From contig JAATFP010000116.1 of NCBI GenBank assembly GCA_015655125.1, positions 1 to 43,736 on the forward strand: a stretch of DNA of 43,736 nucleotides, read 5' to 3'. Below the pieces are notes generated by a model, which worked only from the letters and a program-made list of their open reading frames with translations, was not told where the DNA came from and did no database searches. The position numbers and the translations under genes were made by a program. Source of the DNA: Chitinophagales bacterium. GTDB lineage: Bacteria > Bacteroidota > Bacteroidia > Chitinophagales > Chitinophagaceae. This document shows positions 9,105 to 17,801 of the stretch, one piece after another. Position 1 is the stretch's first letter. Each line of letters starts with the position of its first letter.

Positions 9105-10340
9105 ATGAAATCAATTTTCCTTTCTGCTTTTGTATTTTCCTTTTTTGTTTCGGCAAATGCCCAGACGCACGTTTACCAGTTCAGCGGCAGTCTAAATGAA
9201 ACCTCATCCATTGGTCCTGCGCTCACCGAAACACTGTCCTGCGGCGCGGCGCCCGGCTCCTATATCACGCAGGTGCTTACCATTCCTTCGGGATTCTGCG
9301 GATCACAGCCGGAACAGGTTTTTGCTTTCAATGAAGGTGGGGGTTTATCGTATCCGAATAATTCGTTCATCACCGGATCTTATACCATTCATTTATTTTT
9401 CGAATTCAATGCATTGGCCGGCGGCTATCAACGGATCATCGATTTTAAAAACAGCACCACCGATCGCGGCATGTATATATTGGCAACCTGCCTCAACTTC
9501 TACCCGAACGGCAACGTGGGTACATGCCCATTCTTCGAGCCCAATAAATACTACCTGATATCTATCGTACGCGATGCTACCACCAACCTGGTGAATGTAT
9601 ATGTGAACGGCGCATTATTTGTAACCGATTACAATGATGCCACCGGTGATTATGCACCTGCTACGCCAACAACCCCTGTCATTTTTTTCCGGGACGACAA
9701 TGCCGTTACCTGCGAAGACAAAGATGGCACCATTAAATATCTTTCATTAAAAGCTACCACTTCTACGCCGGCAGAAGTGGCAACGGTGTTTGCAAATATA
9801 TGTGCAATCGTTTTGCCTTTGCGGCTTACCGGCTTTACCGCTACCAAAGTGCAAGGAGAAAATAAAACCGATCTCCAGTGGAACACCGAAAATGAAATCA
9901 ACACCGAAGCATTCATCGTTGAAAGAAGCACCGACGGCATTAACTTTGAAGCAGTAAAAAATGTGCCGGCCATGTTCGGAACACGCAACCAGTATCACTA
10001 TACCGATAATATCGTTGCTTCCGTTCCGGTATATTATTATAGGTTGAAGATGACCGACCGTGATGGCAAATTTACTTACAGCAATATTCTCCGCATTACC
10101 AATGCTGCGAACAATGTGCTGTCCGTGTCGCCTAATCCGGCACATGGAATTGTTTCTGTGGGAGGACTTCAAAAGAAAGGCACATTACTACTATATAATG
10201 CGGAAGGCAAATTGGTGGCCCGGCAAAACGTTAGTTCGCAATCCATAACACTTGATATGGGAAGCCTGCCCGCCGGAATTTACCTGCTGAAATACGTAGT
10301 GAATGATGTTGTACAACATACAAGGATCGTCAAAGAGTAA
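9105..10340 (+). CDS. Secreted LamG-like protein with T9SS type A sorting domain
   Basis: An extracellular or surface protein of about 411 residues. The frame is open back to 8838, but the ATG at 9105 begins a clear signal peptide (MKSIFLSAFVFSFFVSANAQ), so I start there. Residues 22-225 look like a concanavalin/LamG beta sandwich (VYQFSGSLNETSS, YTIHLFFEFNALAGG, IRYLSLK-type strands). Residues 240-330 form the fibronectin-like stretch common before sorting domains (LRLTGFTATK, DLQWNTENEINTEAFIVERS). The last about 70 residues are a T9SS type A sorting domain: VSPNPAHGIVSV, LLYNAEGKLV, LPAGIYLLKYV, and a C-terminus ending in IVKE. It should be exported by Sec and then by the T9SS. Ligand unknown. 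A strong terminator follows. Confidence 0.85.
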   Translation: MKSIFLSAFVFSFFVSANAQTHVYQFSGSLNETSSIGPALTETLSCGAAPGSYITQVLTIPSGFCGSQPEQVFAFNEGGGLSYPNNSFITGSYTIHLFFEFNALAGGYQRIIDFKNSTTDRGMYILATCLNFYPNGNVGTCPFFEPNKYYLISIVRDATTNLVNVYVNGALFVTDYNDATGDYAPATPTTPVIFFRDDNAVTCEDKDGTIKYLSLKATTSTPAEVATVFANICAIVLPLRLTGFTATKVQGENKTDLQWNTENEINTEAFIVERSTDGINFEAVKNVPAMFGTRNQYHYTDNIVASVPVYYYRLKMTDRDGKFTYSNILRITNAANNVLSVSPNPAHGIVSVGGLQKKGTLLLYNAEGKLVARQNVSSQSITLDMGSLPAGIYLLKYVVNDVVQHTRIVKE

Positions 10341-10408
10341 TAATGTTGAATTAATATAGGCTATCAAAAAGAATGGCCCGGCTGCAATTTTGCTGATTGT
10401 ACAGACGT

Positions 10409-10450
10409 AAATCCACCTGGTACCCGCAACAGGTACCAGGTGGATTTTTT
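10409..10450 (+). terminator. Strong intrinsic terminator after the T9SS cargo gene
   Basis: A perfect 16-bp stem, AAATCCACCTGGTACC (10409-10424) paired with 10432-10447, seven-base loop, running into a T tract at 10445-10450. It ends transcription of the gene at 9105-10340. The rest of the gap to 10657 holds no gene that I can support. Confidence 0.85.
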
Positions 10451-10657
10451 TACACGGTAACGTGGTAAAAATTCCATTTCGTAAAAAAATTCCCGGGCAT
10501 TTTCCTGCTGAGCCTTCCTTATATTGAAAACCGAAGACTTGTTTGTGGAAGATATTGCTCGAATATTACCTTCCAAAATATATTTTACAGCCGTGAAAAA
10601 CGTGGTGGCAAATTTGTTTTACGATGCGCATTACTCATTATTCAACAATCAAACAAC

Positions 10658-11239
10658 ATGGCAACAGCATCAAAAAAAACAGCGCCAAAAAAATCTACTC
10701 CTGTAGAATCAGGAGCAAAAAAACAAGGTAAGGCATCCGGCGACAACATGCTCAAAGAATTTTTTGAAGACGAAATGAAAGATATCTACTGGGCAGAGAA
10801 ACATCTTACTAAAGTATTACCCAAAATGGCCAAAGCTGCTACTTCGGGCGAATTGCGGAAAGCTTTTACCGATCACCTGGAAACAACAAAGACGCATATC
10901 AGCCGGCTCGAAGAAGCGTTCGGATTGCTCGGCAAAAAACCCCAGGCAAAAAAGTGCGATGCCATGGCCGGTATTGCAGAAGAAGGAAGCGGAATCATCG
11001 AGGAAACTGAAAAGGGTACGGCCACCCGGGATGTGGGATTGATCCTGGCGGGGCAAAAAGTAGAACATTATGAAATAGCCACCTATGGAGGACTCGCGCA
11101 ATTGGCCACCACGCTCGGTTTAAGCGACGTAGCTTCTTTGCTTCAGCAAACACTTGAAGAAGAAAAAGAAGCAGACAGCCTGTTGACCCAGATTGCCGAA
11201 AGCAGTGTAAATTACAATGCATCTGCCGAAAAAGATTAA
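10658..11239 (+). CDS. YciF-like ferritin-fold protein (DUF892)
   Basis: A 193-residue cytoplasmic protein of the DUF892/YciF family, four-helix ferritin-like proteins linked to stress responses whose exact activity is unsettled. A lysine/alanine-rich disordered leader (residues 1-28, TASKKTAPKKST) precedes the domain. The helices carry the family's acidic and histidine positions: FFEDEMKDIYWAEKHL near 35-50, a HLETTKTHISRLEEAF helix near 70-90, KVEHYEIATYGGL near 130-145, and TLEEEKEADSLLTQIAE near the end. The Glu/His residues resemble di-iron ligands of the ferritin fold. The leader could bind nucleic acid by charge (inference). It is a single gene between two terminators. Confidence 0.88.
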   Translation: MATASKKTAPKKSTPVESGAKKQGKASGDNMLKEFFEDEMKDIYWAEKHLTKVLPKMAKAATSGELRKAFTDHLETTKTHISRLEEAFGLLGKKPQAKKCDAMAGIAEEGSGIIEETEKGTATRDVGLILAGQKVEHYEIATYGGLAQLATTLGLSDVASLLQQTLEEEKEADSLLTQIAESSVNYNASAEKD

Positions 11240-11250
11240 CGGCTCCCTCG

Positions 11251-11306
11251 ATAAATAAAAGGCCCGGACTTATTTTTTCTAAAATAACTCCGGGCCTTTT
11301 ATTTAT
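11251..11306 (+). terminator. Long hairpin terminator after the DUF892 gene
   Basis: An 18-bp perfect outer stem (11251-11268 with 11289-11306; core AAAAGGCCCGGA) encloses an inner TTATTTT/AAAATAA stem, with A-rich and T-rich flanks on both sides. It could stop transcription from either direction and insulates the stress gene from the oxidase cluster. Confidence 0.85.
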
Positions 11307-11494
11307 ACCTGTATGATGTGCTACCCGACTGATGCCAAATACTTACGGCTGTCTGCTCTGCAAAGTGTTGGAAAGATTTAGTACAATAATAATTGAACAT
11401 ATTTTCGGAAAATATATTCCCTCTCGTCAGATGCACATGAAGGGAATCAGGCCAGGGACTGACAAGCGTCATATTCTATCCTGCACAGCAGGTT

Positions 11495-11502
11495 TATTTT
11501 TG
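11495..11502 (+). promoter_or_regulatory. Candidate Bacteroidota -7 box before ccoI
   Basis: TATTTTTG fits the TAnnTTTG consensus and lies 18 bases before the proposed TTG start of the ATPase at 11521. No good -33 TTG is seen at the expected distance, so this is tentative. Confidence 0.35.
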
Positions 11503-11520
11503 GCAAAAATAATCAACCTT

Positions 11521-13917
11521 TTGAGCCAGCAAACAGCCTGTTATCATTGCGGAGATGTATGTCCCTCGGCCGCTATTACTTATGGTGATAAGATCTTTTG
11601 CTGCAATGGCTGTCTTCAGGTATACCAACTGCTCGAGGAAAACGGCCTTTGCAACTATTACAGCTTCGACCAGATGCCCGGAATAAAAGTAAAAGGAAAG
11701 TTCCTCTCGGAAAAATACGGTTACCTTGATGACCTTTCGGTGCAGGAAAAATTGTTGCAATTTAAAAGTGACGACAGCTGCAACGTCACTTTTCATCTTC
11801 CGCAGATTCATTGTGCATCATGCATCTACCTGCTTGAACACCTGCATAGGATAGATGCCGGCATTACCGCATCCCGCACGGATTTTCAGCAGAAAAAGAT
11901 TTTCATATCCTTCAACCCCAACATTATTTCACTGCGAAAAGTGGTGGAAATATTGGCATTTGTTGGCTATGAGCCACCACTCAACCTGAATGATATTTCT
12001 TCCGGACAAAAAAAAAGCACCGATCCGTTATCGCATAAGAAGATCCGCAACCTCGGCATTGCCGGCTTTGGCTTTGCCAACATCATGATGCTCAGTTTCC
12101 CTGATTACTTTTCCGGTGGCGCAATCGATGCGGAGCTGAAGCACACATTCACGTGGCTCTGTTTTGTGTTATCCATACCGGTGTTGCTGACAGGCGGACG
12201 CACTTTTTTTATCGCGGCATACAAAAGCCTGCGACAAGGGATTGTGAGTATCGATGCCCCGATTGCCCTGGCAACGGCCGTTACCTTCGGCAGAAGCTAT
12301 TACGAGATCATCAGCGGAACGGGAACAGGTTATCTGGATTCCGGAACGGGTATTATTTTTCTCATGCTGGCGGGTCGCTGGTTCCAGGACAAAACTTATG
12401 CGGCTCTCTCGTTTGATCGCGATCATCGCTCTTATTTCCCGCTTGGTGCAACGATCATAAAAAATGGTGCCGAGCAAAATGTACCGGCGACTAAACTCAG
12501 GCCCGGCGACCGGCTCGTCATCCGCAACGAAGAAATGGTTCCCGCAGATGCCGTATTAATAGAAGGCGACTGCCGGATGGATTACGGTTTTATCAGCGGC
12601 GAGCAAACTGCTGTACCTAAAAAGCCGGGCGAACTTGTATATGCCGGCGGGAAACAGATGGGCGGCACCATCGGGCTGGTAGTAAAGAAACCCACTTCTC
12701 AAAGCTATATTACGCAATTATGGAACGGTCCGTCCGCAACAAAAAATGGTAGCGTCGAAACATTCATTCATCCGTGGAGCAGGTATTTCACACTTGCTTT
12801 GTTTTCTGTCGCCATCGCTGCTGCTATATATTGGTGGGTCAACGATACCGCGATGATCCTGCCGGCAGTTACGGCCGTACTCATTGTCGCCTGCCCCTGC
12901 TCGCTGCTGTTGTCTGCCACATTCACATACGGAAATATGCAGCGGATATTTGGCAGAAAAAAATTCTACCTGAAAAATACCGGAATAATCGATTCGCTGG
13001 CCATGGTGGATACGATCGTATTTGACAAGACGGGTACGCTTACAGCGCCGTCTGCAGGCGGATTGTTTTACGAAGGCGAACCGTTAACGCTGAATGAACA
13101 GCGTATTGTAAAAACATTGACGGGTTACTCCACGCACCCTTTGAGCAAAAGGATCACAGGTGAACTGGATGTAGAAAAGATTCCGGCTTCGCCCGAACAT
13201 TTCTTCGAGCGCACGGGCAAGGGCATCAGCGCACGCATGGCTTCGCAGGACGTGATGATCGGCTCTGCCGAAATGGTGGGAGTAAGTGGAAAACAACGGT
13301 TGGCCGGCGGCAGTACAGTTTACGTAAAGTTTGACGATCATATCCGTGGGTGCTTCCATATCGGCAACTACTACCGCGAAGGTATTTCGCAACTGGCAAA
13401 GGAACTGCTCGCTGCGGGTTACGATCTGCACGTCCTTTCCGGCGACAATGACCGCGAGCGGGAGGCGCTGAAAAAATTGTTTCATCACAAAGTAGCGATC
13501 CGTTTTAATCAATCGCCTTCAGACAAGATTAATTATATACGTCAACTGCAGGCAAAAGGGAAAAAAGTATTGATGGCCGGCGATGGATTGAACGATGCCG
13601 GGGCGTTGCTGGCGGCAAATACGGGCATTGCTGTCAACAACGATTCAGCTTTATTTACACCCGCCTGCGATGGCATTTTATCAGGCGATCAGTTACCCCG
13701 TTTACATAAATTTCTTCGCTACGCGGCCTTTGGAAAAAAGGCCATCGTGGCAAGTTTTGTGTTATCCATCCTTTATAATATCTGCGGATTATCATTTGCC
13801 GTAGCGGGGCGCCTTTCACCGTTGGTAGCGGCTATACTGATGCCATTAAGCAGCGTAAGCATTGTGCTTTTTGTAACAATTACCACCCGCATAGCGGCAC
13901 GGCGGCTGTTGAGTTGA
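11521..13917 (+). CDS. ccoI: Heavy-metal P-type ATPase of cbb3 oxidase assembly (CcoI/FixI type)
   Basis: Copper-exporting P1B-type ATPase that supplies copper for cbb3 oxidase maturation. The frame is open from 11332, but the family normally begins just before the first Cys cluster. I therefore propose the TTG at 11521 (LSQQTACYHCG), giving about 798 residues; ATG 11431 is an alternative. An N-terminal Cys-rich domain (CYHCGDVCPSAA, FCCNGC) is followed by a heavy-metal-associated domain with CASC (QIHCASCIYLLEHL). The transmembrane metal site is CPC (VACPCSLLLSA). Catalytic motifs are DKTGT (VFDKTGTLTAP), a STHPLS box typical of P1B pumps, and GDGLNDAGAL. It opens the ccoI-ccoS-ccoNO-ccoQ-ccoP-ccoG-ccoH cluster and leaves 94 bases before ccoS. 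Confidence 0.9.
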   Translation: MSQQTACYHCGDVCPSAAITYGDKIFCCNGCLQVYQLLEENGLCNYYSFDQMPGIKVKGKFLSEKYGYLDDLSVQEKLLQFKSDDSCNVTFHLPQIHCASCIYLLEHLHRIDAGITASRTDFQQKKIFISFNPNIISLRKVVEILAFVGYEPPLNLNDISSGQKKSTDPLSHKKIRNLGIAGFGFANIMMLSFPDYFSGGAIDAELKHTFTWLCFVLSIPVLLTGGRTFFIAAYKSLRQGIVSIDAPIALATAVTFGRSYYEIISGTGTGYLDSGTGIIFLMLAGRWFQDKTYAALSFDRDHRSYFPLGATIIKNGAEQNVPATKLRPGDRLVIRNEEMVPADAVLIEGDCRMDYGFISGEQTAVPKKPGELVYAGGKQMGGTIGLVVKKPTSQSYITQLWNGPSATKNGSVETFIHPWSRYFTLALFSVAIAAAIYWWVNDTAMILPAVTAVLIVACPCSLLLSATFTYGNMQRIFGRKKFYLKNTGIIDSLAMVDTIVFDKTGTLTAPSAGGLFYEGEPLTLNEQRIVKTLTGYSTHPLSKRITGELDVEKIPASPEHFFERTGKGISARMASQDVMIGSAEMVGVSGKQRLAGGSTVYVKFDDHIRGCFHIGNYYREGISQLAKELLAAGYDLHVLSGDNDREREALKKLFHHKVAIRFNQSPSDKINYIRQLQAKGKKVLMAGDGLNDAGALLAANTGIAVNNDSALFTPACDGILSGDQLPRLHKFLRYAAFGKKAIVASFVLSILYNICGLSFAVAGRLSPLVAAILMPLSSVSIVLFVTITTRIAARRLLS

Positions 13918-14011
13918 TATCTCAAAAACTGACAACAATCATGCGCCGCACCCCTTTTCGTCAGCCAGTGTGCCCAGCACTCCTTTTATTTTTGAACCTC
14001 ATAATTCAACA

Positions 14012-14170
14012 ATGAGCGTACTTTTTTTACTGATCGGCGTAAGTATACTGGTGGCGGGCTGCTTCCTCGCAGCCTTCCTGGGAAGTGTGCGCAGCGGCCA
14101 GTTTGATGATAACGAAACTCCTCCTATCCGTATGCTGTTCGACAATGATCATCCACAAAATGTCAAATAA
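14012..14170 (+). CDS. ccoS: cbb3 oxidase assembly protein CcoS
   Basis: A 52-residue single-pass membrane protein starting at ATG 14012. MSVLFLLIGVSILVAG is the conserved membrane helix. The motif AFLGSVRSGQFDD and the following PPIRMLFDND segment match CcoS, a small factor needed for cofactor insertion into cbb3 oxidase. The open frame extends upstream to 13970 but that extension does not resemble the family. It sits between ccoI and ccoNO, the usual order in Bacteroidota. The length is normal for the family. Confidence 0.9.
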   Translation: MSVLFLLIGVSILVAGCFLAAFLGSVRSGQFDDNETPPIRMLFDNDHPQNVK

Positions 14171-14194
14171 ACATCACCAAAACAACCAACATCA

Positions 14195-16315
14195 ATGCAG
14201 GCAGAACAATTTTATTATGACAACAAAACCGTGAGGAACTTCGCTTACGCCACCATGATCTGGGGCGCAGTGGGAATGCTCGCCGGATTATGGGTAGCGC
14301 TGCAACTCGTTTTTCCGTCGCTCAATATTACACAATACGGCAGTTTCGGCCGCCTGCGCCCCCTGCATACCAATGCCGTGATCTTCGCATTTGTAGGCAA
14401 CGGTATCTTCATGGGCGTATATTATTCGCTTCAACGACTCTGCAAGGCCCGGATGTGGAGCGACAAGTTAAGCCGGATCCATTTCTGGGGCTGGCAACTT
14501 ATTATTGTGGCAGCAGCTATCACGCTGCCTGTCGGACTTTCACAAGGAGCAGAATATGCAGAGCTTATCTGGCCGATAGATCTCGCCATCACCATCATCT
14601 GGGTAGTATTTGGCTGGAACATGTTTGCCACCATCATTAAAAGACGCGAACGACACCTGTACGTGGCCATTTGGTTCTACATCGCCACATTTGTAACAGT
14701 GGCCGTACTGCACCTGGTTCGTTCCGGAGAATTGCCTTACACCTGGCTAAAAAGTTACTCGTTATATGCAGGCGTGCAGGACGCGTTGGTGCAATGGTGG
14801 TACGGACACAATGCCGTGGCATTTTTTCTTACCACACCCTACCTAGGCCTCATGTATTATTATTTGCCCAAGGCGGCCAACAGACCGATCTATTCTTATA
14901 AACTCTCCATCATCCATTTCTGGTCACTCATCTTTTTATATATCTGGGCTGGTCCGCATCACTTATTGTATACTGCGTTGCCCAACTGGGCGCAGTCGTT
15001 GGGCGTAGTATTTTCCGTGATGCTCATCTTTCCAAGTTGGGGCGGAATGATCAATGGTCTGCTCACTTTACGTGGCGCCTGGGATCGTGTTCGTGACGAT
15101 GTCATTTTAAAATTCCTGGTGGTAGCCGTTACCGCTTATGGCATGGCCACATTTGAAGGGCCAATGCTGTCGCTCAAAAGTGTAAGCGCCATCAGCCACT
15201 ACACCGACTGGATCATTGCACACGTTCACGTGGGCGCTCTCGGTTGGAACGGCATGATGACGTTCGGAATTTTATATTGGCTCATACCGCGGTTGTTCAA
15301 TACCCCGCTTTATTCTAAAAAAATGGCCAATGTCCATTTCTGGCTGGGCACACTCGGCATCATCTTTTACGCAGTACCGATGTATTGGGCAGGTTTTACG
15401 CAAAGCAGCATGTGGAAACAATTTACAGAAGGCGGTCAGCTGAAATACACGTTCCTGGAAACGGTGACCTATATGAAACCTTTCTACGCAATGCGTTCAC
15501 TCGGCGGAACATTATACCTGGCGGGTGTACTGGTGATGTTGTATAACATATACAAAACAGTGAGGGCTGGTAAACTCGTGGCCAATGAAGCCGCAGAAGC
15601 ACCCGCATTGATAAAAGAGGCCCGTCATGCAGGCGAACACTGGCACCGTGTGATCGAACGTAAACCTGTGCGGTTAATGATCCTCAGCCTGCTTGTGATA
15701 TTGATTGGAGGACTGATAGAAATGGTGCCGACGTTCATGATCAAATCGAACGTACCCACCATCAGCAGCGTCAAACCGTATACGCCCCTTGAATTGCAGG
15801 GCCGCGATATTTATGTCCGCGAAGGTTGCTACACCTGCCACTCCCAGATGATCCGTCCGTTCCGGAGCGAGACCGAAAGATATGGCGAATATTCCAAAGC
15901 CGGCGAATTCGTATACGACCACCCTTTCCAATGGGGAAGCAAGCGAACCGGCCCCGACCTGGCGCGTGAAGGCGCAGGAAACCTCAAGAATTCCAACGGC
16001 TGGCACTTCCGCCACTTCCGCGAACCATCTTCCATGAGCGAGGGATCGGTAATGCCATCTTATTTGTTCCTGATGGAACAAAATACAGATACTTCCGAAA
16101 CACCTGCCAAGATCCGCGCAATGCAGAAACTCGGGGTGCCTTATCCTGAAGGATATGATCAGATTGCAAATCACGACCTGATGGAACAGGCAACGCTCAT
16201 CACAAATGACCTTCGCAACGACAGCATCCGCATTTCACCTGCAAAAGAAGTGATTGCGCTCATCGCTTACATCCAGCGATTAGGAAAAGACATTTCAACC
16301 ACCAATCAAAAATAA
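14195..16315 (+). CDS. ccoNO: cbb3-type cytochrome c oxidase, fused subunits I and II (CcoNO)
   Basis: A 706-residue fusion of the catalytic subunit CcoN (about residues 1-480) and the mono-haem subunit CcoO (about 488-706). It reduces oxygen to water with high affinity in the inner membrane. CcoN shows the helix histidines for haems b/b3 and CuB: RPLHTNAVIFAF, WWYGHNAVAFF, AGPHHLLYTALP and IIAHVHVGALGWNGM. CcoO begins with a membrane anchor (KPVRLMILSLLVILIGG) and carries C545-Y-T-C548-H549 (EGCYTCHSQMIRPF), with QWGSKRTGPDLAREG as the usual CcoO segment. In Proteobacteria these are separate genes; CcoNO fusions are known in Bacteroidota. ccoQ begins five bases after its stop. Confidence 0.95.
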   Translation: MQAEQFYYDNKTVRNFAYATMIWGAVGMLAGLWVALQLVFPSLNITQYGSFGRLRPLHTNAVIFAFVGNGIFMGVYYSLQRLCKARMWSDKLSRIHFWGWQLIIVAAAITLPVGLSQGAEYAELIWPIDLAITIIWVVFGWNMFATIIKRRERHLYVAIWFYIATFVTVAVLHLVRSGELPYTWLKSYSLYAGVQDALVQWWYGHNAVAFFLTTPYLGLMYYYLPKAANRPIYSYKLSIIHFWSLIFLYIWAGPHHLLYTALPNWAQSLGVVFSVMLIFPSWGGMINGLLTLRGAWDRVRDDVILKFLVVAVTAYGMATFEGPMLSLKSVSAISHYTDWIIAHVHVGALGWNGMMTFGILYWLIPRLFNTPLYSKKMANVHFWLGTLGIIFYAVPMYWAGFTQSSMWKQFTEGGQLKYTFLETVTYMKPFYAMRSLGGTLYLAGVLVMLYNIYKTVRAGKLVANEAAEAPALIKEARHAGEHWHRVIERKPVRLMILSLLVILIGGLIEMVPTFMIKSNVPTISSVKPYTPLELQGRDIYVREGCYTCHSQMIRPFRSETERYGEYSKAGEFVYDHPFQWGSKRTGPDLAREGAGNLKNSNGWHFRHFREPSSMSEGSVMPSYLFLMEQNTDTSETPAKIRAMQKLGVPYPEGYDQIANHDLMEQATLITNDLRNDSIRISPAKEVIALIAYIQRLGKDISTTNQK

Positions 16316-16319
16316 AACG

Positions 16320-16487
16320 ATGTTCAAATTCATTCAGCAATACACAGAAAAAATGGTGAACGCGGAAATATACCCGATGATCTCGCTGTTGATCTTCTTT
16401 TTGTTTTTCGTGGTGCTGTTAGTTTATGTGCGAAAGATGGATAAAAATAAAACAGAGATCCTTTCTAATATTCCTTTAGAAAAATAA
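16320..16487 (+). CDS. ccoQ: Small CcoQ-like subunit of cbb3 oxidase
   Basis: A 55-residue frame, ATG at 16320 and TAA at 16485, not overlapping any other gene. It begins MFKFIQQYTEKMVNAEIYPM, then has one membrane helix (SLLIFFLFFVVLLVYVRKM) and a short charged tail ending NIPLEK. Position between ccoNO and ccoP, size and single helix all match CcoQ/FixQ, which stabilises the oxidase complex. The sequence of CcoQ is poorly conserved, so the name depends mainly on position and topology. The 183 bases after it hold no gene. Confidence 0.8.
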   Translation: MFKFIQQYTEKMVNAEIYPMISLLIFFLFFVVLLVYVRKMDKNKTEILSNIPLEK

Positions 16488-16670
16488 GAAGTTCGGGGCG
16501 AAGCAAAAAATTTGACAGCAGGGAAAGAGAGGCAGATGTTTCACCTCTGCATAAACTCCTTTTACTCTATTCTCTACCGTAAAAAAATCAGAGAAGCACC
16601 GATCAGAATTATTAATAAACCCGCAACTCAGAAAACACCAAAAAGTTTATATACACTATAACCATGTTTT

Positions 16671-17798
16671 ATGAAACTTAATAAAATACTAAAACCCTTC
16701 TTATTGTTTTTACCAATGCTTTTCTTCACCGCAGTTTACGCACAGGAAACGGAAGCTGCAAAAAAAGTGGTATCAGAAAACAATCAACTGGAGATACTCA
16801 TGGGTGTCGTTGCAATAATTTTTGTATTCGTGATCTGGGGCATGGCCAACATCTTATCATCCCTCAGCAGGCAGGTACTCGATAAAAACACAAAGCAAGG
16901 TGCTTCGAAAGTACTGCCGTTGATTGCCCTGATGCTTGTATCTTCTTTGGCACATGCACAGCAAACACCTACGCAGCAAGCTGTGCAGGTAACGCCCAAC
17001 TACGGTGGGATGGATGCATCCGCTTTCTGGCTGATGACGACGGTTCTGATCACCGAAGTACTCGTCATCATAGGGCTGCTTATTTTTATCCGTAATATGC
17101 TCGCAGAACTTATGCCGGAAAAAGAAGGGGTTCAAAGTGCCGCCTTTAAAAAATGGTGGACAAAAATGGATAAGAAACTATTCACCAAAGCTGTGCCTGT
17201 TGAAAAAGAAAAAGACATACTGCTTGATCACGACTACGATGGCATCCGCGAACTCGATAATTCTTTGCCGCCGTGGTGGAAATATGGTTTTGTAATAACA
17301 ATCGCATTTGCATTCCTCTACCTGTTCAATTTTCATGTACTCGGTTATGGTAAGGATCCTGATGAAGAATATATAGCAGAAATGGCCGATGCAGCCGTGG
17401 CGAAAGAATTGTATGAAGCAAAGAACGCCGATAAGGTAGATGAGGCCGATATCAAAATGCCGGATGCAAACGGATTGGCAGCAGGCAAGGAGATCTTCAC
17501 CACGGTATGCTGGGCCTGCCACGGCAAGCAGGGCGAAGGTGGCGCCGGACCAAACCTGACAGACAATTACTGGCTGCACAAAGGAAGCATATCGGATGTG
17601 TACCAATCTATCAAGCATGGCTATCCCGACAAAGGCATGCAGGCATGGGAAAAGAATTATTCTCCGAAAGAAATCAACAACCTCGCCGGCTATATTAAAA
17701 CATTGAAGGGAACCAACCCACCCAATGGCAAGCTGTCACAAGGCGAGCTGTTTGAAGAAACAAGCGATTCCTCTTCGGTAAAACCCCCGATAAAATAA
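16671..17798 (+). CDS. ccoP: cbb3 oxidase subunit III (CcoP), single-haem form
   Basis: A 375-residue c-type cytochrome passing electrons to CcoNO. Residues 1-25 form a signal-like helix (LLFLPMLFFTAVYAQ), followed by a helix at 42-62. A second signal-like segment at 80-97 (PLIALMLVSSLAHAQQ) precedes another helix at 118-142. The FixP N-terminal domain is at about 184-227 (LLDHDYDGIRELDNSLPPWW plus a helix). Only one haem site is present, C280-W-A-C283-H284, with probable distal Met323 (KGMQAW); proteobacterial CcoP has two. The double signal-like N-terminus suggests an old fusion or duplication. ccoG starts three bases after its stop. Confidence 0.9.
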   Translation: MKLNKILKPFLLFLPMLFFTAVYAQETEAAKKVVSENNQLEILMGVVAIIFVFVIWGMANILSSLSRQVLDKNTKQGASKVLPLIALMLVSSLAHAQQTPTQQAVQVTPNYGGMDASAFWLMTTVLITEVLVIIGLLIFIRNMLAELMPEKEGVQSAAFKKWWTKMDKKLFTKAVPVEKEKDILLDHDYDGIRELDNSLPPWWKYGFVITIAFAFLYLFNFHVLGYGKDPDEEYIAEMADAAVAKELYEAKNADKVDEADIKMPDANGLAAGKEIFTTVCWACHGKQGEGGAGPNLTDNYWLHKGSISDVYQSIKHGYPDKGMQAWEKNYSPKEINNLAGYIKTLKGTNPPNGKLSQGELFEETSDSSSVKPPIK

Positions 17799-17801
17799 AT
17801 T

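Noticed and set aside
15674..16174. 166-codon reverse frame inside ccoNO
   Set aside because: Antisense to the haem-binding CcoO part; no start context or family resemblance.
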